Assembly: GCA_008973525.1 (NCBI GenBank)
Contig: WACJ01000274.1
Location: 2,976,001 to 3,040,000, forward strand
DNA length: 64,000 bases
Direction of reading: 5' to 3'
From: Stenopsyche tienmushanensis
Lineage: Eukaryota > Arthropoda > Insecta > Trichoptera > Stenopsychidae
Part shown: positions 1-12,700 of the stretch, one piece after another
Numbering within the stretch: position 1 is the stretch's first letter
Layout of the letters: each line of letters starts with the position of its first letter
Translations under genes and position numbers: made by a program
The notes under the pieces: generated by a model
The model's database searches: none
Seen by the model: only the letters and a program-made list of their open reading frames with translations
Told to the model about the DNA's origin: nothing

Positions 1-117
1 TATTGGAAGAAGATGCTTAATGCCCCTGGTCATAAACCTTCTAAAAACCGATTGAAATTGCTTCTTGGTGGAAATTTAGCTGGTGATTTAAAATTGAAGC
101 CAGAAGAAGAACCTTAA
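1..117 (+). pseudogene. Tigger/pogo-type transposase fragment, cut by the window edge
   Basis: Frame 1 is open from the first base to a TAA at 115-117 (38 residues). It begins YWKK and contains HKPSKNRLKLLLGGNLAGD. In Tigger/Jerky-type (pogo superfamily) DDE transposases, the stretch after the first catalytic Asp reads like 'LYWK...SKERLTLLLCANATG', so this is the start of the catalytic domain. The frame runs into stops right after KLKPEEEP, before the rest of the domain, so the copy is broken. Its 5' part lies outside the window. A fragment of the same domain region is at the opposite window end on the other strand (63901-63999). The family call rests on remembered motif similarity. Confidence 0.6.
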
Positions 118-196
118 TAATAAAAAGCATGAACGAAGCTTTTACGCCTCTCGAGACCAGGAACCAATCATGTGCGAAAGTTGAGGTCCGCCTGTA

Positions 197-375
197 TTAA
201 CCTTTTGAGGAGCGAGCAAATTTAAAATCGATGAAGTCGTTGATGCCATAATCGCTTTACACCGATTACTTTCTGTCAGCTCCTATCGGCGTAAGACAAT
301 CTTCAATTTGAGGCAGAGTCAATTTTAAATAAACATTGTTGATAACATACAAGACCGCGTCATTTCGTTATATAA
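197..375. repeat. TTAA-flanked miniature element, family A copy 1
   Basis: The block starts at a TTAA (197-200) followed by CCTTTTGAGGAGCGAGC, resembling piggyBac-type termini. About 175 bp repeats with few changes at 32873-33050, in the same orientation, also starting at a TTAA. After 375 this copy diverges for about 430 bp; similarity to the second copy resumes near 806 (ATAAACAATACACAA). Either this copy carries an insertion or the other has a deletion. There is no coding capacity. I could not place the right terminus. Confidence 0.6.
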
Positions 376-775
376 ACTGTAACGTGGAGTTGGGAAATCC
401 CCAACCAAAGAGACAGGGTTGCCGTGCAAGCCCTGGAAATTTCCATTTCAAGGGAAAGAATTTCTAGAAGCGTAACGATACTCGGTTAAATGATCCATCA
501 ATTCTCGTATCTTAACGACCATAATAAAGACTCTTGTTTATAAAAGCATCAAATGATCGACCTTTCTGGAAGGACGATTAGCATTCCGTAGGATCAAATA
601 ACAATAATCAAATACACTCGAAGCGCCATATCAATCCAGCAATAAGATTACCATAAAAATTCCGATACAACTACGCAATGCAATTGGCGTCCAGAAAGAT
701 CGATGAAAGAGAAGGGGATCATTAAACCGTGTATAAAAGAGGTGCAGGGCACCATACAGCAGCTCTCCTTGGGGA

Positions 776-793
776 GTCGAGCTTCGGCTCGAC
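776..793. other. Perfect 7-bp hairpin with TTCG loop
   Basis: GTCGAGC-TTCG-GCTCGAC is a perfect stem with a TTCG tetraloop, preceded by a second weaker stem (CTCC...GGAG, 765-776). It lies in the unmatched 375-806 part of repeat copy A, so it probably belongs to an inserted mobile sequence rather than a host RNA gene. Confidence 0.4.
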
Positions 794-844
794 GACCATC
801 AAAATAAACAATACACAAAAAATCGATTCAATTACTCCTGCTTT

Positions 845-3460
845 AGAAGGAAATTAAATAAATAAACAATGCCGATACCACAAAATTCGGTCATTTCTTT
901 GCGTAAACAAATAACATACTTGAAATCGAAATCATTATTAGTCGATAAATTTGGGCTAACGATCTATACAATCGTGCGATGTATGCGGGGAAGCTCTCCG
1001 TCTGTCTCCCGAACTACGCTCTGTCTCTGTCTGTATCCGAGCTCAATGTACAAGAGTGTTCTTTCTGAAAAGTGGAGGGGAGATATCAGGCCCTGGCACA
1101 GTACTCCTTTAGGGGCTAAGCACCGGTCAAGATTAAAGAAACGCAACAATTCAGAGTGATAAGTATAATATATGTGTCTTAACCACCAAAACAAACACCT
1201 CGTTTAAATTCTTTCCTTTTGAATATTGAGTTAATTTTAAATCATCATAGTCCGCCATTCATCATCCGTACAAATCCACTTTGATTATATTTGGCTTTTT
1301 CTCAATATTCGTATATTCGAATATTTATAAAATTAATTGTTAAGTAATTTAGAAACTTAAAACAAGATGGAACTTAATAAGCATGATGGCAAAAATATTG
1401 CTTTTACTCTCTGCATCAGCCAACAAATCATTAAAGGATTCAAAATCATTATTACTGATGAAGAAATATAACTTTTAAGAAAATTTCTCGATGTTCTTTT
1501 GCCAATCAAAATAGCAATAAAGAAATGCAAAAAAAAGTGAGAAAAAAGTTGTTTGAGATTATTTTATTGAATGCATTTTTGAAATGTAAATAAAAATCTG
1601 ATCCTTTTGATTTCGCTGAAACCAAAAACCTCAAAATTTCGCTTGATTTCACACCTTTGTCTACGATGCGTTGCGCAACAGAGGGTAATACTTTTTGTCT
1701 TCTTTGTGAGAAGGGATCAAGAACCTTCCTATCCGATGGAATAAATTTATTTTTAATTAAGGGAACTTTGTGGAAAATTAGATGCTCCATTTGTATTTTT
1801 ATATAACACTAATAAATTTGAAGAAAAAGAAAAAGAAGAAAAAGTCCGGGTTATATTTGAATTACCCTCGTATACATATATAATATATTTGAATGAAACC
1901 ACCTCCACATTGCAGCGAATCTGAATCTGAATTTATGAGCGAAAATTCCAAGTATAAATTATTCAAAACTATGGGTGATCTGAGTGAAAAACGATTTGAA
2001 GACACCATCACAGCCAGGAGTATGGCTCATGAGATTTTCATTCATACTTACTATATTCAATCATCAAAAGATTTCACTTCGCAATATGTGGAGCCTATTA
2101 TGATAATAAAATTTAAATGGTTTTGTCGTGGCTTTAAAAAACGTAGCCCTTAATCGTACATCCTAAAATAAACACCAAAGACCTCTAGTCTCCTATGAAT
2201 CATTGCTCCGATCTGTGTTTGATGAACTCACCTGAAAAGTTTCTGAACCAGAGTCACCTGAAAATCGCATCGAATCGTATTAAAATTCGCTTAAACCTAT
2301 GAACACATGCCTGAATACCTTCGCTGCATGACTTTATGCACTTTTCATTACGTAAGAATAAAATATTAACAGACAGTTAAGCTATGCGTACCAAATATGT
2401 ACTGACTGCTGCCTACTTAAAACTCGACCCCTAAATTAGATAGATCCCTAAACAAGAGATTCAATATTTAACTCAACATACCAACACATGGACATATTCA
2501 TTTTATCGACATGAAAATTTGGCACTTTTAGTAAATTATAGTTATAAATTATATACAATAAATTAAAATTTTAATAAAATGAATGCAATCGCACATCCTT
2601 CACTTATATATTATACTTATATTTCAGCACCGTTGTATAGTTATGTACTCAAACAATTTTTTTTTCAAATTTAATAGTTTATGGTAATCCATGCTATCAA
2701 AGTTACAATACACAAACCATTCATCTAAATTCCTTTATTAAATAAATTGTATAACAACTATTTAACAACATTCAAATAAGATGGAATTCTTAGAAGAAGA
2801 AAAACAGTCAAAAAAATATGTGCGAATGTCCGAAATATTTTATATCTATAAAAAACCATATGCCTAAAATATTTCAACATGTGCTTCAACATTCTATGAA
2901 GACATGTGTGTGTATCAAAAACCATTCATACTTATGGCAGCACAACGCATGGCTTTTAAAAGCAGATTCAAACAAGTAATTGTTAAACACATATTGTTCA
3001 AAATACTTCTTCAAAATCTTAAAATATGCGAGATGGACCTGAAAGTGTCGGCTAATTTTGAAGAATATTTATAGTATTGGCACGGAAGTGGTTAACAACA
3101 ACTTTCCTGTTCGTCCGAATTGAGCGAAATTCGAAGCAGAGCGCAGATAAGTTATCAACTTCTCTAAAAGTGTCGATTCGTAGCATACTGAAAACTCAAC
3201 TTCAATTAAAGCCCTATTAAATTTTTAAAAAAAATTCTCACGGCCTTGCAGAAAAAAGTGCAATTTAAATTTAAACTGGCAATAAATAAAATACCCTGTT
3301 CAATTGAAGAAGTTTATCAATAACTTAAAGCAATTAATATTCTTAAGAAAGCAATGATCAAAATATCAACAGACCTTCTTCGTAATAGAACGTTTCAGTT
3401 ATCAATAAAAATAACAGAGAGTTAATAGTTTAATGGTGAATCTTCAACGAGAGTGGACAT
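845..3460. other. Intergenic, no supported gene
   Basis: AT-rich DNA. Open frames at 1506-1790 (minus, 94 codons) and 1893-2153 (plus, 86 codons) have no recognisable domain, signal peptide or convincing splice context, so I do not call them genes. Positions 1226-1285 resemble the repeat at 27810-27890 (TTAATTTTAAATCATCATAG and GTACAAATC segments). Nothing else is supported. Confidence 0.5.
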
Positions 3461-3822
3461 ATAAAGGTGTTTGGCACATGAACGGAAATTTTTTTTTTTT
3501 GAGCTAATTTCACCTTTAAATTAATTAAGTTTTTGTATTTGCAAAATATTTTTGATCTAAATAAATCATTATTTTATGCAATTAGTTTAAAGAAAATTAG
3601 TTCTAAGCTTCCAAATTCACAAAAAAATGTACAAACGAATGAGAAATGTCAATTTATAAATTCTCTAAACAAGAAACTAACAACTATTTTAAACTTAGTT
3701 TAGTTTTTAAAATATTTCTAGTTCATATCCTTTCCAACAATATGCTACGTGTCATACAAGTCATTCAATGAGTTGTTATACATGAAGTGTTACCAGTTTG
3801 CCACGGTCACAGTTAAGAAAAT
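3461..3822 (+). repeat. Partial copy of the 40.7-42.5 kb TA-flanked element family
   Basis: The left end (GGTGTTTGGCACATGAACGG plus a T run) resembles the right terminus of the 40709-42473 element and the lone terminus at 48330. About 260 bp (3558-3822) then matches 41855-42117 in the same orientation, including TCATTATTTTATGCAATT and GTCATACAA. This copy lacks the 0.9-kb insert seen in the other. Its right terminus is missing after 3822. There is no open frame. Confidence 0.65.
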
Positions 3823-4689
3823 AAGAGACAAGGAATCCCAGACATGGAAATCCAATGGTGTCAGGTCTGAAGACCGTGCAAGCTACGGAATAGGGCCGCC
3901 AAATAATTAATTTACAAAGGAATAAGCGCATATCCAAATGCAGGTAAAACGACTAATTTTTCTTGATTAATGCAAGTTTAGAAAATACTTAAATTGTTTA
4001 CACCAATGTATTCACAATTGATTCAAACATTTGGATATTATGATTTATAAAGTTTATATAAATAATATCGTAAGATTTCAGATGTTTGGAAACTTTAGGT
4101 GTATAAATTATGGATCGCATAAAAGGCTTTATTATTTTAAAATGTAAAAGAAAATTATCAGTTAAAGAGTTGTACATAAATCAATACAATTAGTGCGTTT
4201 ATGTGGATATAATATTATTTAGTTTCGATTGTGTACGTTTCAAACTACAAGAATGAATATCTGAGTATTAACTGAAAGCACTTAAAACCGATCAATTATC
4301 ACCTAAAAATCAGCAATTATTCAATGTGTGTCGGTCTGTCAACTTGAAAGGATACAAAGTGATGTTGTTGCGGAATAGAAATGTCATTTTAAACTTACAT
4401 ATCAAAAAATGTAAGCCGTATGATAAGTATTTCGATCTTATCCTAAAACCTTACGAGGAAACCTTCTATCGGTGATTAGAGCTAGAAAACCATCATCATC
4501 GCTTATATTTTTGGGGAAAAACGATTATATGACATGGTTTTCATAGTTTTAAGATCTACTTAATCAATGGGAAAAATCTTGAGAGAAAAATTAAGAGTGA
4601 CAATAATATATGGTTTATATGGAGGATAATTCTTTAACGTGTAAATATTTTTTATGGGATTTCTATAAAATGATTATTGGTTGGATGAA
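3823..4689. other. Intergenic, nothing recognised
   Basis: AT-rich. A short, less AT-rich patch at 3830-3900 contains the palindrome GGTCTGAAGACC. I see no gene or element ends. Confidence 0.4.
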
Positions 4690-4770
4690 ATATTCATCAT
4701 CATAGTTCAGCTACAAACAATCCATTGCAGGACTAGGGCCTCTTCAATATCCATTCACTGGAAGAGGTTA
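4690..4770 (-). repeat. Insect LINE 3'-tail-like fragment
   Basis: CATCATCATAG followed by CAATCCATTGCAGGACTAGG and GCCTCTTC matches the pattern common across insect genomes at RTE-like LINE 3' ends ('ccattgctggacataggcctc' next to a CAT/ATG trinucleotide run). The trinucleotide run puts the 3' end on the left, so the element is read on the minus strand. The sequence to the right, up to about 5225, may be more of it, but I cannot show coding similarity there. Confidence 0.45.
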
Positions 4771-5456
4771 TATCCAATTCGTTATACATTCACCTCCTCA
4801 TTCGCTCGATATTGAAGGTACTATGATCTCCGAGTTTCATTTAAAACGCTCACCCAGCGGACCGATAGGGAATTGTAAAGACTGAGTAGTTTTCCTCAGA
4901 AGATAGTGAAAAATTGCTCTATGCGACTTTGTTAATTTTACTGAAAAGGGCTTTCTGGAGTATAAAGAGTCCAGCCCCCCTTCTCCCGCGAGGGCGCTGT
5001 CGGGCTAGGCTAAAGTCCTACTTGATGCAAAAATGCATCTCGGATTCATTCCTATACCAACTGAAGGCGTATCCTCGTCCACGAGTAACTTACCCCCGCG
5101 AATTCGAGACTGGATGGTTTCCCATTTCTCTTTGACTCTCCCAGTGGAAGCTACGACTGAACAACATTTTTTAGATATGTTAAAAATGGTAGTATATATA
5201 TTTACGCAACGTCGGTCAAAGTGAGTGACATTTTTATAAATGTGGTGGTTAAAAATAGGTATATAACACTGGATATTTGATTAGTTTTAGGCTTATCTGT
5301 TTTCCTGTCCTTGGCAAAGTTCGTTTTTAATGCTGTGGAAAAAATAAAATGGACCCTTTGTGCGGCTTTTACTAACATTGAATTTTCACTGTCAAGTATT
5401 TTTGTCTGTATTATTACAATATTTGTTTTGTACGGACGAAAATGAGGCGGGGGACA

Positions 5457-5545
5457 CTAGCCGAGGGGCGTAGCCCCCGGGCGCTCGGGATGCCGACAAG
5501 GCGAGGCAATCTTGCAGTCGCGGAATCAGGAAACAACGCGAAGAC
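5457..5545 (-). mobile_element. Helitron 3' terminus
   Basis: Read on the minus strand, a GC-rich block ends with a hairpin (GGGGC-TAC-GCCCC; plus 5465-5477) followed within four bases by CTAG (5457-5460) and a T. Helitrons end in exactly this way: a short GC-rich hairpin, then CTRR, inserted before T. The block also contains GACTGCAAG, which recurs just after the Helitron helicase stop near 55060. The GC content contrasts sharply with the flanks. The 5' TC terminus and any coding part are not identifiable. Confidence 0.6.
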
Positions 5546-6149
5546 GATTCATTTAGTTTGAGCGATGCTCTCCCTCAGGCATCGGAAGTAAACTCTTAAA
5601 AATATTAATATTTTTGAAATGCATATTTTAAGGAGCTGGCAAAATAATTAACATATTTCGTGTCTCTAAAATTGAAACTGAATGTAATGATTATGAACGT
5701 AATAAATATATTGAAGATAGTTAAATAGACCGATCCCTGATGTTCTTCATTTGGAAATTTAAAAAAAAATGCTCTAATTCACATTGTTTTTCCATTTTTC
5801 AACATCATTTAATCAAATTTAAATTTTGACACGGATCATAATCGTCTTCTAATTAATCAATACGTTGTAGAATGACATGGTTTAAAAAAAGAACCATCAA
5901 TAGCGAATATTATTTGGTGTTATTTGTTCTTTTGACGAAAGAAATTGCGAAAAAACGACCTCAAATGAAGAAGAAATTTATAAACAGAATAGATGAATGC
6001 TGTAACATATAAGGAAGATAATATTTTTTTAAAGATTCCGCGAATATACGTATATCGTACAATGTGACATCAAGCAAAATAGTTTTTGTATACTCTAAGG
6101 AAAATGATTATTCAAGATAAAAATAAATGGCCTTACAATAGGGATCAAA
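5546..6149. other. Intergenic, nothing recognised
   Basis: AT-rich sequence without coding potential or clear repeat ends. Confidence 0.4.
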
Positions 6150-6560
6150 TTGATAACATCGATTAAAGATAAAAACAAAAAAGTTGAAGTAATAAGGAAC
6201 AGATCTTATCGCACGGATGTGGGTATTTACCAAGCATTATCAGAATTTAGATATCCAGAACAGGAAAGAATGGCAATAAGCAAAGGAATTCAAAGAATCA
6301 CCCTCAAAGAAGTTAAACATGTAGTCTAGCTGAGCAAAAACGGGAGGAAAAACAGCAGACATCACCATCGAATCGAATTATACACATACTCAATGCCTGA
6401 TAAGCAAGAACATTCCTATAAACTAGGCTAACTCTACGATCATGCTACTTCACAACTCAGGTGATCGTGAGGTTTTAAAGAGCTGACGACCCATTAGTCT
6501 CCTATACAAAGTATCCGCTAAGATTATAATTTAGCAGCTGGAATTTAACCCTTCAATTAT
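6150..6560 (+). pseudogene. RTE-like non-LTR reverse transcriptase fossil
   Basis: Conceptual reading around 6435-6560 gives TIMLLHNSGDREVLKS, a stop, RPISLLYKVSAKII, a second stop, then QLEFNPSIIRVFVK. This is the reverse-transcriptase region in which RTE/BovB-type LINEs read '...LLHKKGD...NYRPISLL...YKLFTKII'. Upstream, in another frame, PEQERMAISKGIQRITLKEV corresponds to the segment before the 'KNGKTAG' motif, which is recognisable as KNG-KTADITIE near 6335. Frameshifts and in-frame stops show a dead copy. The fingers/palm region is present; the catalytic YxDD and the endonuclease domain are absent. Confidence 0.65.
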
Positions 6561-8086
6561 CCGCGTTTTCGTTAAATGTCTCCGATATACACATAAATAT
6601 GTAATGATGTGCATATTAAATCCGTTGTATCCTATATTAAATAATGATTTCGGAAGCGCGATATTGAGTGTGTTTATGCATTTTACTATTCATGATATAC
6701 GCTCGCAAATCATAGAAAATGATAACCAAAAATCATCAATCAAAAGATTCATTCATAGAGTTTACGTATTTAATGCTCATATCATCATCTGAATATCGCA
6801 ACAACCCGCAGATATTGAACTATTTTACTTGGACGTTCTATAGTTAATTTTTTAGATTTGAATTTAGCAGTGTGCGTAAAATTCAGACGTATTAAAGAAA
6901 TTGAATGCCGAATAGAGCCAATATAATCATTTAGCTAACCCCAAAGAAAGAGGAACTTTTGCAAGATTTAGTGTTATCAAGTGATGAAATTCTCACGGCG
7001 GTTTTCTCTTATAAAACTAATTCTCTGTAATGGATAGGGCAGACGATTACACACTTGTCTACTTACGACCTTTAGATAAAGATTTTTTATTGGATAGTAA
7101 TTGTAGGACTTTCTCGATAAAAGCTATATTTTTAATTGCCTCTAAATGCTCATTATCGTTGATAGGGGTTCATATTTTTAACATAATTTAGTTGCATTTG
7201 CATTAGGATTTATTATCTCTTGGCATTGTTATCCCTTGAGGTTGATGTTTTAAAAGAAAACAGGATGCGTCTGTATTTCAACTTACGTTTTGTCACCACT
7301 TCCGTTCATCTACAACCAAAATTACATCTTATCAGCATAATGAAATAATGACATTCAATGTGTAAAAATATTTTTTTCAATTATAGAAAAATTAAACCAA
7401 TTAATTTCGATCGATTTGTGTTGCAATTACGAATCATTATGGAATTAACCATTATCTTCGTGGAAAATTTTCTCTCTTTTTCTTATTGGAGGGTCGATTA
7501 AATGGAGGAAAACTGATAATTTAGAAGGCCGAAAGCAATTGGTTCGGCATCTTGTAAGGTTTCGACAGACAAATGTGAAAAAAAACAATGTGAGGTTCAA
7601 GACCATCCATTCATGTACCTGGGGGTGATTAGTGTTCTCAGTTCACCTGTAATAAACTAATTGGTGATCGCCCACCCCCTTTAGGCAATTTACAAGGGGC
7701 GAAACTCCGCTGTCGACACTTAAGGGAAATTCTCAAAGATTTATACTATTTGCAGCTAGGGCTACCACTTGTCGGCTGTCATTTAACACCCTTAAATTCA
7801 TCACTTTTTAAAACATTAAAAATATTATATTACATTGTTGGAATAGCTGATATATTTTCGCAGAGTAAGCTCAATTCGTTATATTTAAATGCATACAAAT
7901 TATTACATAGTCATAGTATTATAGCACAATTATATACATATATGATCAAATCAATTATCAATATGCATAGAATTAAAATGAATTTATGATGATTAATATT
8001 TATAAAACTGCATTTTTTAAAAATGAGAATAGAATTTGTCGTGATTGGGTAAGAAGACTGAATATCAAAAATTAACGAAGCAATTA
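6561..8086. other. Intergenic, no supported gene
   Basis: AT-rich. Short open frames at 6604-6792 and 7750-7989 have low-complexity, intergenic-like composition. A slightly less AT-rich patch at 7540-7740 might be an old repeat but has no partner in this window. Confidence 0.4.
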
Positions 8087-8088
8087 TA

Positions 8089-8474
8089 TTAGGGTGTCCC
8101 ATAAGTTTCTTTCGTTTTAATATTAAGAAAAAAATAAACGATAATTTGTATTACATCAAAATTTATTGAATAATATATGATCCATTCTGTTCTATTACCT
8201 TTCTACATCTCTTCGGAAGCCTCATAATGCCTTCTTGCCAAAAATTTCCATGTTTGTTGGCAAAATATTGATCAAGGTACATTGTTATATCACTTTTTGA
8301 ATTAAATTTTTTACCATGTAAAGAATTTTTTAATGAAAGAAATAAATCATAATCGGAAGGGGCAATGTCCGGAGAGTATGAAGGATGAGGTAAAACATCC
8401 CAGTCAAATGATAATAATTTATGATGATTATTAAAAAACATTAAATGGTAAACTTTTGGCATCTTGGTGAACAT
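8089..8474 (-). mobile_element. Mariner transposase C-terminal remnant with terminal repeat
   Basis: The minus-strand frame 8474-8163 ends with the mariner C-terminal pattern: WDVLPHPSYSPDIAPSDYDL (the last Asp of the D,D34D triad lies in the SDY), then SLKNSLHGKKFNS, and GIMRLPKRCRKVIEQNGSYI before the stop. About 45 bp downstream lies TTAGGGTGTCCCATAAGTTT (8089-8108) next to TA (8087-8088), a typical mariner terminal repeat at a TA target. The N-terminal helix-turn-helix, the first two catalytic Asp residues and the 5' repeat are missing, so the copy is 5'-truncated and inactive. Its missing side abuts the transposase remnant at 8745-9698. Confidence 0.85.
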
Positions 8475-8744
8475 TTCTTTGTGAATTTTGGTGATTTTTC
8501 GCGACTTCTTTTACATGAATTTATCAATCAGAATTATCTTAGTTTGCAAAGGGTCTAAATATATACTGAATAAGTCAATCGAATTTCAAATAAATTAATT
8601 TGATGAATTTTGAGATATCCGATAACCGATTTAAAAAATGCAATTTTGAGAAAAACGCATTTAAAGATTCCAATTCGTTTATCGCCAAGAAAATTTTGAA
8701 TCATCTTTAATCTGCTATTTCTATTCAATTAAGTTAACCTTCGG

Positions 8745-9698
8745 TTTTTTCATAAAATTCTTGCAAAGCCAATTTTTGCTCCCTGGCATCAGTTTAAGCT
8801 CTTTTAGCGAAGTCATTCGGAGTAGTAGATACGCGCTTCATTACGACAATGGACATAAGCTTGAGTTACGTGTTTAATTTCACATACTATTGTAACTAAA
8901 ATTTTCAAAATGCCATTAAATCCTTGATTAAAGACAATCACGACAAAAAAAGTTGCAATTTCAACTATCTTTGTACCAGAATGCAAGCGTATAGGAGCGA
9001 AAATCCACATCAATGAATTTATTTAATGATTCATGATTATTTTGTGTTTATGTTCGTAAACATCTGATCAACAATTCATCTTGTGATAAATCTTCATAGA
9101 ATGGATTAAAGATTTTTTGAACTTCTGCAGTCGAATGTGTCTTATGGTGGTGGAAATGATTGAGCTCTTCTTTAGTTTCAATCATGTGCCATCTTGAGCC
9201 AGCTGTCTTCGCTTGCCGGACAATTTTGATCTTGAGGATTTGCGTCTGTAGAACATTTGTGGTAGAAAATTGCACAAATTTCTTCCTTCGTTTCTTTCAT
9301 CGAGTTTGCGTGTCAAAAAATGCTAAACTGTAAAATTTGTGATTTTGTATCATCGGACATGAATTAATCAGTTCGAAACTTTTGGGTGCTCAGTCAAAAC
9401 TAAACTAACTATTACATTCGAAACAAGACATGAGTATAGAGAATATACCAGCTTCTTTATTTTGCACAACCGAGAAGTGTTTGTATTAAAAGGATTGAAG
9501 TAAGAAGCCGAAGTGCAATAGACGTAGTCCGATTCTCCACCTCATAGAGTGATCGAACGCGAACTTTAAGCCCTCACCTCTTCAACGCTATAACTTCCGA
9601 ACAACCCCGAAAATTGAAAAATCACTTTATCCACATATTCTACAGTATATTTGGATACAGTCAATTTTTGAAACAGACACACGGGATGACCCTCTTAA
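8745..9698 (-). mobile_element. Decayed DDE transposase element (Mutator-like domain type), copy 1
   Basis: Read from 9296 leftwards with several frameshifts: AIFYHKCSTDANPQDQNCPA, SEDSW, ETKEELNHFHHHKT, FNPFYEDLSQDELLIRCL, GTKIVEIATF, VVIVFNQGFNGILK, AYVHCRNEARIYYSE, and in a further frame QKLALQEFYEKTEG. The order and motifs match insect transposases usually annotated as 'Mutator-like transposase domain': FYHKCSTD..P.H..CP...DSW, then Y..LS...LL..C, then NNNESFN...FN.G. The same segments recur in the plus-strand copy at 43942-45010. The start side (minus) is marked by TTAA (9695-9698) followed by GAGGGTCATCCC, similar to that copy's GGGGTCATCTCACTTT. Stops and shifts make it dead; the other terminus is not visible. 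Confidence 0.7.
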
Positions 9699-9702
9699 TT
9701 AA

Positions 9703-12700
9703 CAATTGAGTATATCTTTCTTGACTCATATTGTTAAAGATATTGATATTAAAGGAGGCATCTTTCATAGATTATGATGGTAATATTTTATGAACATTTT
9801 CATTATAAACCAAAAAAAAAATAGACTTCTGTTGTTAAACGTTAAAATAGAAGTAATTTCCGTCATATTCTTTTACATATGCAAAAAAGACTATAAGAAG
9901 AATATAATAATATAAAAGATAATGCTTGGAATAAATTAGTGCAATTTTAATTTACTAGGCGAATGTATTATTATATATATTTTATAAAATTGTTTATGAA
10001 ATTTCTCATACGTTATATAAAATTAACGTCTCATCTTTGATCTCGAAGATAACCTTTTATGTTGTGCGCAAACCAACTTTGATCATCAATAACACATATC
10101 GAAATTTGTTATTGATGTGGTTTTTAATTGTTAGCGTCGATAAAATATTCTGCTCCTAAGTAAACAGTCGCATACAATATTATTAATTGTAATTATTAAA
10201 ATTTTTCCGCGGTTTGGGAAATGTATACTTTACGTATGCTGACTCAGATTCAATGACGCAAAATACAGGATTATTCTGGTTAAATAATAATGAATAAGTT
10301 AAAATGCCAATGAATGCACTGTTGAGAGATGAGGATAACATTCGAAGACCTAGACTGCATTTCATAATGATATTATGATGGTCAAATGTTATCATCGACG
10401 CATAATATTTGCGTAGTTGACCCTGTCGGTTAGTTCGCTTTGCCGCATTGCAAATATAATACAAAGAGAGTGCATATTAAGAATTCTGTTAGCTGTTAAA
10501 TTGACCGTCCATAAAGTTGCACAGTCTTATAATATGCAAAAGTTCTTCGTATGTAACTGCATTGAAACTTTTCAGCGTTTTCGCATAAAAGTGAATTGCG
10601 GAGCGTCGGTAGCTCGAAGATAGGTATCGTCCTTTATTATATGTAGGATTATAAAGTAAGAAGATATCTCTAAAAAAGATGACTGGGCAATAGATAAGAT
10701 ATATTTTCATCGTTAGATTCTTTCCTCGCTTCTAACAGCAATCGCCGAGATACTTTTTATGACTTTCGCAAAGATCAAATTGATACTGATACAATCGTGA
10801 ATGTCTGTCTATCTAGTCTTGCTCCCCAATCTTGCCAGAGACTCTTCAACGAAGTACGCAAGAGCAATATTTTTCGAATAAAATCCCTCGGTACAAACTT
10901 CGAGACAAGTTGCATTTTTGCTTTATGTCTTCCCGAAAATTTTAAGACTGTAATTATTGCCAATTTGCAAATGCAATCTTATATAACTGGAGAATCTTCG
11001 GAGAATACAAACACTTGAAAGCTTGCCGGTTTAATCTATTCAGCAACCTAATAAATGCGAAGAACAAACTCACATGAATACATTTCAGGACATGAATTCA
11101 AAATATTTGCTCTGCACCCTTAAATGCTAAATACTATTTTATATAAAGTGCATCAAATGCATTTACATCACGTATTTAATTTGCTTTGAACATTGGAAAA
11201 TTAGGAATAAATTAGCATCTGCATGCCTACATTATGGATCGCATCTTCTTTAAAATATAATAGCTCAAAATTACTATCAAACTAAATAATTGAATAATCA
11301 TAACATATATCTTAAGTATCCAAAATCATAGTAACTTAATAACTTTATTGTATGAAGAAATATGTCGTTTCTTAATAGAATAGAAGCATATGTTGAATCT
11401 ATTTGTTTGATACATAGAAATCATAAATTTCTTGATGTCTATATAAATTCTATGAATTTTATTATTAACAACTAACTCCCAACTCTCCCGCAAGTTTCCA
11501 TTCTCTTCTTACAGAATCCAGATGGTTTCGGATGAAAAAGTTTCTTAGAAAACCATTGATTTTGTTACATTATACGATTCATTTCTCGTCTTCAATGATA
11601 ATTTATAGTGAAAAAGGTTGCACTCTATACCTTAATAACTATGATGTTCATGTATTCTATAGCTTTGCTTTGTTATCTATAGACATTAATTTACCGTGTT
11701 TGAACACAAACTGATCTCAAACGAGAGCGTGCAAAAATAATAGATTTCTTTCGGGAGGACCTACTATTATATATGTCATATTTTTGTCATCTATCATTTA
11801 AAATAATTATTGCTAACGAATAAGAATATAGTATTAAAAATGAATATAATTGAATATATTTAAATAGGGTAGATATGAAAATGATATAACAAACAAATGT
11901 GGAAATTTTTGTAATACTGGCTAATAATATTTGGCTGATAAGTCAATCGACACAGAAATTATCGCCAAATACAATATTTATTGTATTACGTTGATAATAT
12001 GTGTGTCTGTCTGTCTGTTCTATAAACAATCCTATGCCATTGAATTGATCTTACTCACGCTTTCTATATAATCGCGCTAATAGAACTAATAGGGTACATG
12101 TCATTGTTATAGCGTCACTATTATTTTTTATCGCTCTGACAATTTCGTATTATTTAAAACTCAATCAATAAGAATCAAAAAACATATCAATATGTTTCCA
12201 TTTTCCTCATACTGAACATTAATTAATATTATATGCGAAGTATAAGTGCATTTATAAATGCATAGTTTTTGAATATTCAATCATTTTTGTTGCATAATAT
12301 TGATGTTATTGATGTATTTTAGTTATTGTTACCTACATAAAGAATGAATCAGAATAACATCAAATACGTCGCATTTTGATGGGATTCCATAAGTCATTTG
12401 CATTTATTCCAGGAATTTAATATTCGACGCTATGAATTTGATCCAAATTGGAGCCAGAATATTTTACGGTGAAGATATTTAATCCAAAAACATCCCTGAT
12501 ACATATAATTTTATAAGTATGAATTTTCTTCGAGGAATTAAATTTGTTGCATTCGCGTCGATGAATATGATGAAGAGGGATCAGGATTGAATAAATTCAG
12601 GGATCATTGATACGTTAAAATTATGGGATTTTATTATTATGGTATATATGATTTTTTTGGCTTTTATTAAAATATTATTTGCTGCGGTACGCAACTTTGT

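Noticed and set aside
1506..2153. Two frames of 94 and 86 codons
   Set aside because: Translations look plausible in composition but have no family resemblance, no start context and no exon partners; not supportable as genes.
8813..9275. Small host genes on the minus strand
   Set aside because: Both frames are pieces of one transposase broken by frameshifts, as shown by colinear motifs with the copy at 43942-45010.
10183..11018. Cluster of overlapping 60-93 codon frames on both strands
   Set aside because: No domain, signal peptide, splice continuity or codon bias; overlapping frames on both strands reflect local stop scarcity.
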